From JACVCS01 sp038328575 (GTDB taxonomy: Bacteria > Planctomycetota > Phycisphaerae > Phycisphaerales > UBA1924): a stretch of DNA of 64,000 bases. The notes under the pieces are model-generated. The model saw only the letters and a list, made by a program, of their open reading frames with translations, had not been told where the DNA came from and did no database searches. The stretch lies in the NCBI GenBank assembly GCA_038328575.1, contig JBBQMD010000001.1:124001-188000 (forward strand). Direction: 5' to 3'. The position numbers were made by a program, and so were the translations under genes. Shown here one piece after another: positions 52,697 through 60,937 of the stretch; within the stretch, counting starts at the first letter, position 1, and the number at the start of each line of letters is the position of its first letter.

Positions 52697-53803
52697 TCAG
52701 CGTCGAACGATCATCTCGCCCTTGCCAGACTCTGACATCTTCCGGCGCGCCTCGTTGATCAGCCATTCCCACTGCAGCGCCGGCCCGGGATCGGACTTGT
52801 CGCTTTGGATGTGGTAATGGCCGAGGATACCCGTGAACGTCCTGAGACGATCGTCTGGAAGTTTGCTCGTGACGACGCGACCCTCTTCGTCGCGTGGATA
52901 GTCACAGGTCATCTTGGGGAAGATCATGCACAGGCTGGCCGTGAGCTTTGCGAGCGAGGCGTACTGCTCCGGCGTCAGGTCGTACTGCCGGCGTACTTTG
53001 CCCTGTACCTCGCCAACGACGATCCCGGGCGTCGCGGGACGGCCGACAAAGTTCTTCGTCCGCACGCCGCCATCACCAAGATTCTCAGGGATAGTGATCC
53101 GGATGCGCCCGTTCTCATCCGTCGCGTACCACTGCGCAAATGGTTCCTTCTCACCCTCGGCGTATGCCCCCATGTTGGCGATCTCAATCCCGATGGATCG
53201 GTCGTTGCTGCTGGTGGCGTGGTAGGTGCGTTCTTTGAGATCGCAGGTCTGGTAGATCGTGCCGTCGATGTCGAGCATGAAGTGAACGCTGAGGCCGCGC
53301 ACGTCGTGGAGGATGCGGAAGCACTGCTTGCTGACGCCGCAGACGTCGTAGTGAAGCACGAACTGATCGACCTTTGTGCGAAGGAGGTCGAGATCCCACC
53401 CACCGCCGCGAACTTGTGAAATCTGCTCGGGAGTCAGCACGCTTTCGCCAAGGAACGCTGGCTGTGGCTCCGCGAATCTGAAGAAGCGCGTGCCGAAACG
53501 CGCCGGGTCGATCGGCCCCTTGCCTTCCTTCTGCAGCGCGGCCCATCCTGACTTCTCAACCTGCCCGAAGCGCCGCTCCACGCGCGAGTGGTCGTACCCA
53601 CCGGGGTCTGTCCACAGGACTACCGGCGCGCCGGTGTGAAACAGTTGCCCGCACACCATGATCTCGTCGCCGACCCGCTGGTATGCAAGCACCCCCTGAC
53701 CCTGTCGCTCGCGTGTGGCGCTTGCGCAGCCGCCAACCACGCCGGCCAACATCGCCAGCAGACCCAGACCCAACGCCGCGCGCACGCTCTTTGAAGGTAT
53801 CAT
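52697..53803 (-). CDS. N-acetylmuramoyl-L-alanine amidase (Amidase_2 fold), predicted lipoprotein
   Basis: A 368-residue cell-wall amidase. The signal ends in a lipobox VGGC with C26 as lipid anchor. The Amidase_2/AmpD zinc fold is visible: FVLHYDVCG (first His), LSVHFMLDIDGTIYQTCDL, ERTYHATSSNDRSIGIEIAN (second His and structural motif), and GHYHIQSDKSDPGPALQW (last His with the Lys/Asp pair typical of amidases). It cuts the bond between MurNAc and the stem peptide, agreeing with reports that planctomycetes have peptidoglycan. The start codon lies 6 bp from that of the divergent serine hydrolase. TACCAT lies 6 nt upstream of its ATG. Confidence 0.88.
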   Translation of the reverse strand: MIPSKSVRAALGLGLLAMLAGVVGGCASATRERQGQGVLAYQRVGDEIMVCGQLFHTGAPVVLWTDPGGYDHSRVERRFGQVEKSGWAALQKEGKGPIDPARFGTRFFRFAEPQPAFLGESVLTPEQISQVRGGGWDLDLLRTKVDQFVLHYDVCGVSKQCFRILHDVRGLSVHFMLDIDGTIYQTCDLKERTYHATSSNDRSIGIEIANMGAYAEGEKEPFAQWYATDENGRIRITIPENLGDGGVRTKNFVGRPATPGIVVGEVQGKVRRQYDLTPEQYASLAKLTASLCMIFPKMTCDYPRDEEGRVVTSKLPDDRLRTFTGILGHYHIQSDKSDPGPALQWEWLINEARRKMSESGKGEMIVRR

Positions 53804-53815
53804 CGGCTCATGGTA
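53798..53815. promoter_or_regulatory. Interlocked divergent leaderless promoters (amidase / serine hydrolase)
   Basis: TATCAT-CGGCTC-ATGGTA. On the plus strand TATCAT ends 6 nt before the hydrolase ATG (53810). On the minus strand TACCAT ends 6 nt before the amidase ATG (53803). Each -10-like hexamer overlaps the start codon of the opposite gene, so both promoters sit inside each other's first codons. Confidence 0.6.
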
Positions 53816-55171
53816 CCAAACGCCGACCCGAGCCGCGTCCCCGTCGCTTCGCTCGTTGCCGATGCCGAGTCGAGCGCCCGTCTCTTTCGCTTGCTTCGGA
53901 CCGCCGACTTACGAATTAAGACGGCACTTGAACACGCTGATGAGCTCCGCCTCCAGATCCTCGTCACCCACTTTGTGCCGGCAGCGGCAGCGGGAAAGCC
54001 AGCCTCCCCGGACAAGCCCTCGCTCTCGTTGATCCCCCGCACCGCCTCGTTCCGCGCCAGCGACGAATACCTCTACCCGGCCAGCACCATCAAGCTCCTC
54101 ACCGCGACCTGTGCGCTTCGCGCGCTGCAGGATCTTCAGGCTGCGGGCGCGCCTGTCAACGCTCGCACGCCCCTGCGCTTTCATGCTGCATTCGGGGACC
54201 AATCGATCGAGGACCGTGACGCGACGAACCTCGGCTACGAAGCCGATGACGCATGTGCTGGATGCCCATCGGGCGATAGACCAGCAGACGCGACGAACCT
54301 CGGCTACGAAGCCGATGACGCCGCGGACTCCAGCGGCGCTTTCCTCCCTGCGTGTCCGCCCGGCGTGATCTGCCTGGAACACGAGATCCGCAAATCGCTC
54401 GTCGTGAGCGACAACCCCGCGCACAACCGCCTCTACACCTTCGTCGGTCACGAGCGCGTGAACACTCTGTGCAGCGAACTCGCGCTCGCGTCCACGCTCA
54501 TCAACCATCGCCTCAGCGAGTTTCGCTCGCGCGACGAGCAACGGCACACCGGGCGCGTCGACTTCCTCGAACACCCGCACACCTCGCGCGAGCGCGTCAT
54601 CGCAACCATACCCGCGCGCACGAGCGACCTGATCCTCGAGAACCCACCGACGCTTCGCGGCCTCAACATCGGGCGCGCCCACTTTCTCAACGACGCGCGA
54701 ATCGAAACGCCAATGGACTTCTCATGGCGCAACCGGCACACGCTTGAAGACATGCAGCGAGCGCTCGTGATGCTCGTCCGCCCCGAGCTGCTTAGCGATC
54801 CCAGCGGCTTGACTCCTCGTCATCGCGCGCTCATCTGCGACGCCCTCTGGCCGCTGCCTCGACAGTCGGTCAACCCGCGGTTTGACCCAACGGATTACTC
54901 GGACGCTTCGAACAAGTTCGTCGCCGCGGGAAGAGCGAGCGCCCACCTTCGCGCCCGCGGGCGTATCTTCAACAAAGTCGGGCAGGCCTACGGCTTCACG
55001 CTCGACAACGCGTTCCTGACCACGCCCAACTTCTTCATCGCCATCGGCCTCTACACAAACCCCGGCGAAGTGCTGGGCGACGACTCGTACACCTACGCCC
55101 CTGCGGTCCCGCTCATCGCACGCATCGCCGCGGCGATCGCGGCGTCTCCGGACTTCACCACACCCGCCTGA
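53810..55171 (+). CDS. Serine hydrolase of the class A beta-lactamase/transpeptidase fold
   Basis: A 453-residue serine hydrolase. The nucleophile motif is PASTIK (S92, K95), the second motif is SDN in VVSDNPAHNRLY, and the third, normally KTG, is probably NKVGQAYG. The fold is that of class A beta-lactamases. There is no signal peptide, which makes true drug resistance unlikely; an intracellular or unconventionally exported peptidase is more probable. Residues 137-171 hold an insertion made of two 23-residue repeats (DATNLGYEADDA) placed between conserved parts. The gene is divergent from the amidase with starts 6 bp apart, and TATCAT ends 6 nt before the ATG. A joint role in cell-wall work is suggested by position only. 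Confidence 0.78.
   Translation: MVPNADPSRVPVASLVADAESSARLFRLLRTADLRIKTALEHADELRLQILVTHFVPAAAAGKPASPDKPSLSLIPRTASFRASDEYLYPASTIKLLTATCALRALQDLQAAGAPVNARTPLRFHAAFGDQSIEDRDATNLGYEADDACAGCPSGDRPADATNLGYEADDAADSSGAFLPACPPGVICLEHEIRKSLVVSDNPAHNRLYTFVGHERVNTLCSELALASTLINHRLSEFRSRDEQRHTGRVDFLEHPHTSRERVIATIPARTSDLILENPPTLRGLNIGRAHFLNDARIETPMDFSWRNRHTLEDMQRALVMLVRPELLSDPSGLTPRHRALICDALWPLPRQSVNPRFDPTDYSDASNKFVAAGRASAHLRARGRIFNKVGQAYGFTLDNAFLTTPNFFIAIGLYTNPGEVLGDDSYTYAPAVPLIARIAAAIAASPDFTTPA
54218..54321 (+). repeat. Two identical 35-bp direct repeats inside the serine hydrolase gene
   Basis: Copies at 54218-54252 and 54287-54321 are identical over 35 bp (they begin GACGCGACGAACCTCGGC) and are 69 bp apart, so the reading frame is kept. 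They encode DATNLGYEADDA twice. The segment looks inserted, as neighbouring family members would pass directly from GDQSIE to a conserved loop (inference). Confidence 0.85.
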
Positions 55172-55189
55172 TCTTTGCCCGCACACCGC

Positions 55190-56179
55190 TCATCGCGGTG
55201 CGTTCGCAACGAACCGCGCCACCGCGTCAAGCGTCGCCAGCGTCTGCGGCCACAACCCACACTGCAAAAACCCGTGCGGCACACCCGCGACGACACAGGA
55301 CTCAACCTCAACTCCCACGCCCCGCGCCGCCTCAACGAAGACGTCGCTCTGTGAACACAACGCGTCCTCCGCCGCGCCCACCACCATCACCCGCGGCAGC
55401 CCTCGCACATTCGCCACCGGATCAAACCGCGCGCGAGCCTTGCGATCTGCGTCCATCGCGCCCAAGTACCACCGCCTCATTTGTAGGATGCCCGCGAGGC
55501 TTGGCGACGCCAAGCCCTCGAAGTCCAAGACGCCGTACAGCAATACGAGCGCGATGACATCACGCGTATTCTGCACCGCGAACAGCACGCCTCCGCCAGC
55601 GGTATCAGCCGCGCTCGCCCCCGCATGAATCCGTCCCGCCGCGATCACCGCGATCTGTGCGCCCGCCGAATCTCCCACCAAGACAACGCGCGCCGGATCA
55701 CCACCGAACGTGCGCGCGTGCGTGCGGACCCACCGCACCGCCTGCATCACGTCGTCGACCAGCTCATCGGCCGTGTGCTCTGGCGCGAGCCCATACTCCA
55801 CCGCGACGACAACAACGCCCGTCCCGTTGCGTTCAGAAGCCCCCACCAGCCCGTTCGTCAGCGATCGGTACGACGCGACAGACCCGGTCACCCAGCCGCC
55901 GCCGTGAACGAACACGCACACCGGCCAGCCGCCGGGCTCGGGGCTCGCGCCGCTCGCGGCGGGCTCGATGACCTCCACCATCAACTTTGAAATCCCCGCC
56001 CCCGCCGCACGCACAACGAACTGCGACACTCGCCCGACCCGCGGCATCTCGCCGGTTGAGCCGTCGTTCATCAAGGGCTCAAAGAACGCCGTCGCCTCGC
56101 GAAGTTCGTCGACCGTCCGCGCTGGCGGCCGCGCCGCCACCACCGCACGCCATTGGTCGAGCGTCATCACACGAGCCAC
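55190..56179 (-). CDS. Alpha/beta hydrolase of the hormone-sensitive-lipase esterase family
   Basis: A 329-residue esterase. The oxyanion-hole motif is HGGGW (H92), the nucleophile elbow is GDSAG, the acid is in AAEDALCSQ, and the base is the His of GVPHGF. VVVAVEYGLAPEHTADELVD is the typical HSL segment. It hydrolyses short-chain esters; the natural substrate is unknown. The GTG at 56179 has AGGTGG 4 nt upstream; ATG at 56167 is an alternative. It ends 18 bp from the converging serine hydrolase gene and follows the MalK-type ATPase gene by 31 bp, so the two may be co-transcribed. Confidence 0.87.
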   Translation of the reverse strand: MARVMTLDQWRAVVAARPPARTVDELREATAFFEPLMNDGSTGEMPRVGRVSQFVVRAAGAGISKLMVEVIEPAASGASPEPGGWPVCVFVHGGGWVTGSVASYRSLTNGLVGASERNGTGVVVVAVEYGLAPEHTADELVDDVMQAVRWVRTHARTFGGDPARVVLVGDSAGAQIAVIAAGRIHAGASAADTAGGGVLFAVQNTRDVIALVLLYGVLDFEGLASPSLAGILQMRRWYLGAMDADRKARARFDPVANVRGLPRVMVVGAAEDALCSQSDVFVEAARGVGVEVESCVVAGVPHGFLQCGLWPQTLATLDAVARFVANAPR

Positions 56180-56210
56180 GCAACCACCTTTTTACCTCTG
56201 AGTAACCGCA

Positions 56211-57404
56211 TTAAACGCCATGCCCGGGCGCGACTTGCGAACCCGCCACCACGTCCACCACCAGATTTCGCCCCAGCTCACCAAGCTCAAACACGCCGCC
56301 GTACGTCAGCTCCGTCGCGAGCCGCAGTCGGTCGCCGGCCCGCACGCCGTCGCGCGCCGCCAGGCGTGCGACCACGCGATTGCCCGCCGCGGTCCGGCCG
56401 GTCACGTCGATCGCATCGCCCAACGGCTCGACCAGTTCCACCGCGGCCTCCAGATCCCACCCGTCATTGCCCGCGGCAACCTCATGCAAGTTCTGCGGCC
56501 GCACGCCCAGCACCACCCGCTCACCCAAACTCCCACGCAGCGCTGCTTCCCACCCGCTGGGCAGCCAGACAACGCGACCCTCACCGCCGGCTTGTTCAGC
56601 GAAACCGAGCTGTTGGAGGCCCGTTTTCGTGTCGGTGTCGTGTGTGCCCGGACCGCGCTGGACAAGCACGCCATCCAAGAAGTTCATCGGCGGCGTCCCC
56701 AGAAAGCCTGCGACAAAGCGGTTCACCGGGCGTCGATACACCTCCAACGGCGTGCCCGCCTGCTGCACCACCCCCGCGTACATCACCACGACGCGATCGC
56801 CCATCGTCATTGCTTCTTCCTGGTCGTGCGTCACGTAGATCGTCGTCGTCTTCAGTCGCATCTGCAGGCTCTTGATCTCCGCACGCGTCGTCACTCGCAA
56901 TCTCGCATCAAGATTGCTCAGCGGCTCGTCAAACAAGAACGCCTTCGGCTCGCGCACGATCGCGCGCCCGACCGCGACGCGCTGGCGCTGCCCGCCGCTG
57001 AGCGCCGCGGGCTTCTTGGTCAGCATCGCGTCCAAGCCCAGGAGCGCCGACGCACGGCGCACGCGGGTTTCGATCTCGCTCTTGTCCATCGAACGCAATC
57101 GCAGTGAGAACGCGATGTTCTCGTACACGCTCATGTGCGGGTAGAGCGCGTAGTTCTGAAACACCATCGCGATGTCGCGGTCCTTCGGGTGCACGTCGTT
57201 CACCACGCGCCCGTCGATCGCGATCTGGCCCGAGCTGATCTCCTCCAGCCCCGCGACCATGCGCAGCGTCGTGCTCTTGCCGCAGCCCGACGGCCCGACC
57301 AGCACGACAAACTCACCATCACGGATTTCCAGACAAAAATCACGGACCGCCGTCGATCCATCGGGATAAACCTTCTGCACGTTCTTGAGCGTCACGGTCG
57401 CCAT
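56211..57404 (-). CDS. ABC transporter ATPase of the MalK/UgpC sugar-import family
   Basis: A 397-residue ATPase of a carbohydrate-type importer. Walker A GPSGCGKST (37-45), Q-loop MVFQNYALYPHMSVYEN, signature LSGGQRQRVAVGRAI, Walker B FLFDEPLSNLDA, H-loop IYVTHDQEEAMTMGD. The C-terminal TOBE/OB part is present (VLGVRPQNLHE, VELVEPLGDAIDVTG). Such ATPases often serve several transporters whose permeases are encoded elsewhere; none is here. The start is the ATG at 57404 with a promoter ATGACA-17-TACGCT immediately ahead (-10 ends 6 nt from the ATG). The frame is open 47 codons further but that part lies in the divergent promoter region. Confidence 0.93.
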   Translation of the reverse strand: MATVTLKNVQKVYPDGSTAVRDFCLEIRDGEFVVLVGPSGCGKSTTLRMVAGLEEISSGQIAIDGRVVNDVHPKDRDIAMVFQNYALYPHMSVYENIAFSLRLRSMDKSEIETRVRRASALLGLDAMLTKKPAALSGGQRQRVAVGRAIVREPKAFLFDEPLSNLDARLRVTTRAEIKSLQMRLKTTTIYVTHDQEEAMTMGDRVVVMYAGVVQQAGTPLEVYRRPVNRFVAGFLGTPPMNFLDGVLVQRGPGTHDTDTKTGLQQLGFAEQAGGEGRVVWLPSGWEAALRGSLGERVVLGVRPQNLHEVAAGNDGWDLEAAVELVEPLGDAIDVTGRTAAGNRVVARLAARDGVRAGDRLRLATELTYGGVFELGELGRNLVVDVVAGSQVAPGHGV

Positions 57405-57410
57405 GACCCC

Positions 57411-57439
57411 AGCGTAACCCAATCGCCTTCGACTGTCAT
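57411..57439 (-). promoter_or_regulatory. Promoter of the MalK-type ATPase gene, leaderless type
   Basis: On the minus strand: ATGACA (57434-57439, 5 of 6 to TTGACA), 17-bp spacer, TACGCT (57411-57416), then 6 nt to the ATG at 57404. It supports TACGCT as a genuine -10 variant in this genome. Confidence 0.6.
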
Positions 57440-57532
57440 CCCGCACCCCCGCTCGCCACCCCCACCGCTCCGCCGCCCCCGTCAACCGACACCCGCCAAG
57501 ACCCACCCCCGCCCTCATTTTCCGTCCGCGCG

Positions 57533-57538
57533 TACGCT
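57533..57538 (+). promoter_or_regulatory. -10-like TACGCT before prpB
   Basis: TACGCT ends 5 nt before the prpB ATG at 57544. There is no ribosome site and no clear -35. With the MalK-side box it forms a divergent pair of leaderless-type promoters about 117 bp apart. Confidence 0.45.
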
Positions 57539-57543
57539 CCGGC

Positions 57544-58464
57544 ATGACTCATCCTTCCCCCGCCTCGCGTCTTCGCGCCCTTATGGATCAGGGCGTCGTC
57601 GCGGCTCCCGGCTCCTTCAACGCCCTCTGCGCCCGCGCCGTCGCGGATGCCGGCTTTACCGCCACCTACGTCTCGGGCGCCGCCGCGAGCGTCTGCGCCG
57701 GCGTCCCGGATGTCGGCCTGCTCACGCTGGAGCACTTCTGCCGCTTGATTCGCGAGGTGTCGAGCGCCAGCGATCTTCCGCTGATCGCCGACGCGGACAC
57801 CGGCTTTGGCGAGGCCGAGATGGTCCGGCGCACCGTGATCGATTATCACCGCGCCGGCGCCGCGGGCCTGCACATCGAAGATCAGCAGTTCCCCAAGCGT
57901 TGCGGCCATCTGGACGGCAAATCGCTCGTCCCTTCCGACCACATGGTCGAGAAGATTCGGTGGGCCGCCAAGGCAACGCGCGACCTCAACAACGATTTCA
58001 TCGTCTGTGCCCGCACCGACGCCCGCTCCGTCGAGGGCCTTGACGGCGCGATCTCGCGGGCCACTGCGTACGTCAACGCCGGCGCTGAGATGATCTTTCC
58101 CGAGGGCCTCACGACCGAGCAGGAGTTCGGCGATTTCGCGACGCGCCTTCGCTCTAACCTCGGCGCGCGGTCGCCCTCCGGTACCGGCAAACCCCGCCGC
58201 GTCCCGTATTTGCTGGCGAACATGACCGAGTTCGGCAAGACCCCGCTCATCCCGCTCAGTCGCTTCGGGCAGCTCGGCTACGACTACGTGATCTACCCCG
58301 TGAGCCTGCTGCGCGTCGCGATGGGGGCCGTGACCAAGGCGTTGCAATCGCTCCGCAGGGAGGGCACCGTGCAGCCGTTCTTAACCGACATGCAGACCCG
58401 CCAGCAGCTCTACGCACTCATTGACTACACGCCCGGAACGCCTTGGGAATCGCCGGCTCGCTGA
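57544..58464 (+). CDS. prpB: Isocitrate lyase/PEP mutase-family enzyme, probable 2-methylisocitrate lyase
   Basis: A 306-residue enzyme of the isocitrate lyase superfamily. GSFNALCARAVADAGFTATY, LIADADTGFGEAEMVRRTV (metal-binding Asp), the catalytic loop HIEDQQFPKRCGHLDGK with the KRCGH cysteine motif, and VCARTDARSVEG are all typical of PrpB, which cleaves 2-methylisocitrate to pyruvate and succinate in propionate breakdown. Related oxaloacetate or carboxyphosphonopyruvate lyases share much of this, but the KRCGH motif favours a lyase of the methylisocitrate type. No prpC or prpD is in view. Its start has TACGCT 5 nt upstream. The cobalamin/MeaB fusion at 18-19 kb belongs to the other bacterial propionate route. 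Confidence 0.85.
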   Translation: MTHPSPASRLRALMDQGVVAAPGSFNALCARAVADAGFTATYVSGAAASVCAGVPDVGLLTLEHFCRLIREVSSASDLPLIADADTGFGEAEMVRRTVIDYHRAGAAGLHIEDQQFPKRCGHLDGKSLVPSDHMVEKIRWAAKATRDLNNDFIVCARTDARSVEGLDGAISRATAYVNAGAEMIFPEGLTTEQEFGDFATRLRSNLGARSPSGTGKPRRVPYLLANMTEFGKTPLIPLSRFGQLGYDYVIYPVSLLRVAMGAVTKALQSLRREGTVQPFLTDMQTRQQLYALIDYTPGTPWESPAR

Positions 58465-58534
58465 ACCATCGCCGGTTGCAATCGTCGCCTGGATACGTTC
58501 CCCATGCGGTGTTCGCCGCGACGTGCCCAGCGTG

Positions 58535-58563
58535 CTGGATCTGGGGCAAGCGCATCCTATAGT
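58535..58563 (+). promoter_or_regulatory. Candidate promoter of the mrp operon
   Basis: CTGGAT (58535-58540), 17-bp spacer, TATAGT (58558-58563, 5 of 6). The predicted transcript starts near 58570, which excludes the GTG at 58562 as mrpA start and leaves a leader of about 45 nt with GAGAG 10 nt before the TTG at 58616. Confidence 0.45.
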
Positions 58564-58615
58564 GCCGCCCCCCGCTCCGGGGCATGAGGGCATCGGGCCT
58601 GAGAGTAAACTTGGT

Positions 58616-60937
58616 TTGACGATACTCGCGTGCCTGTTCTCGGTGTTTGCTCTTGCGACGGTGGCGCCTTGGGTGTCGCGCAGGCTTGGTCGGGCGGGGG
58701 GCTGGGTGTTGGCGATCGCGCCGTTGACGGTGGCCGGTGTGCTGGCGTCGTACGTGCCCCGGGTGATGTCGGGCGAAGTGATCCGAGAGAGCGTGGCGTG
58801 GGCTCCAGAGCTTGGGCTGACGATCTCGATCGCGCTGGATGGGCTCGGGCTGCTGTTTGCGCTGCTGATCTCTGGGGTGGGAGCGCTGATCCTAGTGTAT
58901 ACCCAGGGCTACCTGGGCGGGCACCGGCATCTGCCGCGGATCTACGCCTATCTGCTGATGTTCATGGGTGCGATGCTGGGGGTGGTGCTGACGGAGAATC
59001 TGCTGGTGATGTTCGTGTTCTGGGAGCTGACCAGCATCAGTTCGTACTTGCTGATCGGTTTTGACCACAATCGGCTGGCGGCACGCAAAGCGGCGTTGCA
59101 GGCCCTTTTGGTGACCGGAGGAGGGGGGCTGGCGCTGCTGGTCGGGATCCTGCTGCTGTGGAAAGTCGGGGGCTCACTGGACGTTTCGGTACTGGCTGGC
59201 CGCGCCGAGGCGATCCAGGGGAGCGGGTTCTACAGCGCGATCGTGCTGCTCTTCGCGTTGGGTGCGTTTACCAAGTCGGCCCAGTTTCCGTTTCATTTCT
59301 GGCTGCCGGGTGCGATGGAAGCACCGACGCCGGTAAGCGCTTACCTGCACTCCGCGACGATGGTGAAGGCGGGGATCTACGTGCTGGCGCGGATGAGCCC
59401 GGTGCTGGGTGGGAGCGAACTATGGACGACGCTGCTCACTCTGACCGGGGCGACGACGCTGGTGGTTGGAGCCGTGCTGGCGTTCCGGCACACTCAACTG
59501 AAGAAGATCCTTGCGTACTCGACGGTGTCGTCGCTGGGGCTGGTGGTGATGATGCTGGGGGTTGGAACGACGGCAGCGGTTGAGGCGGGCATGGCGTACC
59601 TGCTGGCGCACGCGATCTTTAAAGGTGGGTTGTTCATGGTCGCTGGCGCGATCGATCACGGGACCGGTCAGCGTGCTGCGGAGAAGCTGGGCGGGTTGTT
59701 CGGAGCGATGCCACTGTTGGGGTTGGCAAGTATCTTCGCGGCATGCTCAATGATCGGGCTGCCGCCAATGTTCGGGTTTGTGGGGAAGGAACTGGTGCTT
59801 AAAGCGGTGGGCGAAGCGCCAATGTGGAGCGAGTGGCTGACCGCAGCGATGATCGTGGCGGCCGCACTCGGGACGGCCGCGGCGATCTTGGCGGGTATAA
59901 AGCCGTTCGTCGGGAAGCGGGTTGACACGCCGCACGAGCCGCACGCACCGGGGCTTGCTCTTTTGCTTGGTCCGGGTGTCCTGGCGGTTTTGGGCGTTGC
60001 GGTCGCGCTGCTGCCGTCAGTGCTGTCAGGCCCGCTGGTGGGGCCCGCGGCGTCGGCAGCGCTTGGCGTGGCCAGCGAACCCGACCTGCATCTGTGGCAC
60101 GGGTGGACCAGGGAGCTGGCGCTGAGCGCCGCCGCGTTGGGGATCGGTGTGGTGGCGTTCGCTCTACGGCGGGGTGTGCGGCGCATCATTGAGGTCTTAA
60201 GGTTTTTCGATCGAGTGGGGCCCGAGCGTGGCTATGAAGTTGGGCTGAAGTGGCTGAACGCTGTGGCCAAGGGGCAGACGCGGGTGCTGCAGAACGGGTA
60301 TTTGCGTTCGTACCTCGTCGTGACCATGGGGACCGCATCCGGGCTGGTGGGGTACACATTGTGGTCGCGGGGTGGGTTGATACTGCAAGGGGTGTCGTTG
60401 GATATGAGGTGGTACGAGCTGATGGTCGGCCTGTTGGTTGCCGTGGCCGCGATTGCCGCGGCGGTAGCGAAGACCCGGCTGATGGCGATCGCGGCGCTCG
60501 GGCTGGCGGGGTACGGGATGTCGGTGATGTTCGTGATGTTCGGGGCGCCGGACCTGGCAATGACGCAGATCGCGATCGAGACGCTGACGGTGATCTTGTT
60601 CGCGTTGTTATTCCGCCGGCTGCCGAACTTCCGATCGATCTCGAAGCGAGCCCAGAAGGTTCGAGATGTGTTCGTGGCGGGGCTGGCCGGGGCGATGATG
60701 ACGGTGCTGATCCTGGTGGCGTCGCGGGTGCAAATCGGATCAGGTAACTCGTCGTGGTTCGGCGAAAACAGCTACGTTGGTGGCCACGGCCGGAACGTCG
60801 TGAACGTGATCTTGGTTGATTTCCGAGCGATTGACACGATGGGCGAAATCACAGTTCTGGCGGTCGCGGCGATCGGCGTGTTTGCGCTGCTGCATCCGGG
60901 TAGGAAGCAGCCCGAGCAGAAGGAGGCCGAGCGATGA
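58616..60937 (+). CDS. mrpA: Mrp Na+/H+ antiporter subunit A
   Basis: Largest membrane subunit of the multisubunit Mrp (Mnh) cation/proton antiporter, about 773 residues and homologous to NuoL. Key parts: VFWELTSISSYLLIGF with the essential Glu, FWLPGAMEAPTPVSAYLHSATMVKAGIYVL shortened here to FWLPGAMEAPTP and HSATMVKAG, and KKILAYSTVSSLG. The C-terminal DUF4040/MbhE-like part (MSVMFVMFGAPDLAMTQIAI) typical of MrpA is present. The start is uncertain: the TTG at 58616 with GAGAG 10 nt upstream is preferred over the open frame reaching back to 58421, which overlaps prpB. The stop overlaps the mrpB ATG (ATGA). Mrp antiporters expel Na+ at alkaline pH or high salt. Confidence 0.92.
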   Translation: MTILACLFSVFALATVAPWVSRRLGRAGGWVLAIAPLTVAGVLASYVPRVMSGEVIRESVAWAPELGLTISIALDGLGLLFALLISGVGALILVYTQGYLGGHRHLPRIYAYLLMFMGAMLGVVLTENLLVMFVFWELTSISSYLLIGFDHNRLAARKAALQALLVTGGGGLALLVGILLLWKVGGSLDVSVLAGRAEAIQGSGFYSAIVLLFALGAFTKSAQFPFHFWLPGAMEAPTPVSAYLHSATMVKAGIYVLARMSPVLGGSELWTTLLTLTGATTLVVGAVLAFRHTQLKKILAYSTVSSLGLVVMMLGVGTTAAVEAGMAYLLAHAIFKGGLFMVAGAIDHGTGQRAAEKLGGLFGAMPLLGLASIFAACSMIGLPPMFGFVGKELVLKAVGEAPMWSEWLTAAMIVAAALGTAAAILAGIKPFVGKRVDTPHEPHAPGLALLLGPGVLAVLGVAVALLPSVLSGPLVGPAASAALGVASEPDLHLWHGWTRELALSAAALGIGVVAFALRRGVRRIIEVLRFFDRVGPERGYEVGLKWLNAVAKGQTRVLQNGYLRSYLVVTMGTASGLVGYTLWSRGGLILQGVSLDMRWYELMVGLLVAVAAIAAAVAKTRLMAIAALGLAGYGMSVMFVMFGAPDLAMTQIAIETLTVILFALLFRRLPNFRSISKRAQKVRDVFVAGLAGAMMTVLILVASRVQIGSGNSSWFGENSYVGGHGRNVVNVILVDFRAIDTMGEITVLAVAAIGVFALLHPGRKQPEQKEAER

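Noticed and set aside
54218..54321. Repeat-spacer-repeat pattern that could suggest a CRISPR array
   Set aside because: Only two repeats, one 34-bp gap, in frame inside a coding gene, with no cas genes near.
53810..55171. Serine hydrolase as a true beta-lactamase resistance gene
   Set aside because: No signal peptide, a weak third motif (NKVG for KTG) and no mobile context. The fold is shared with peptidases of other function.
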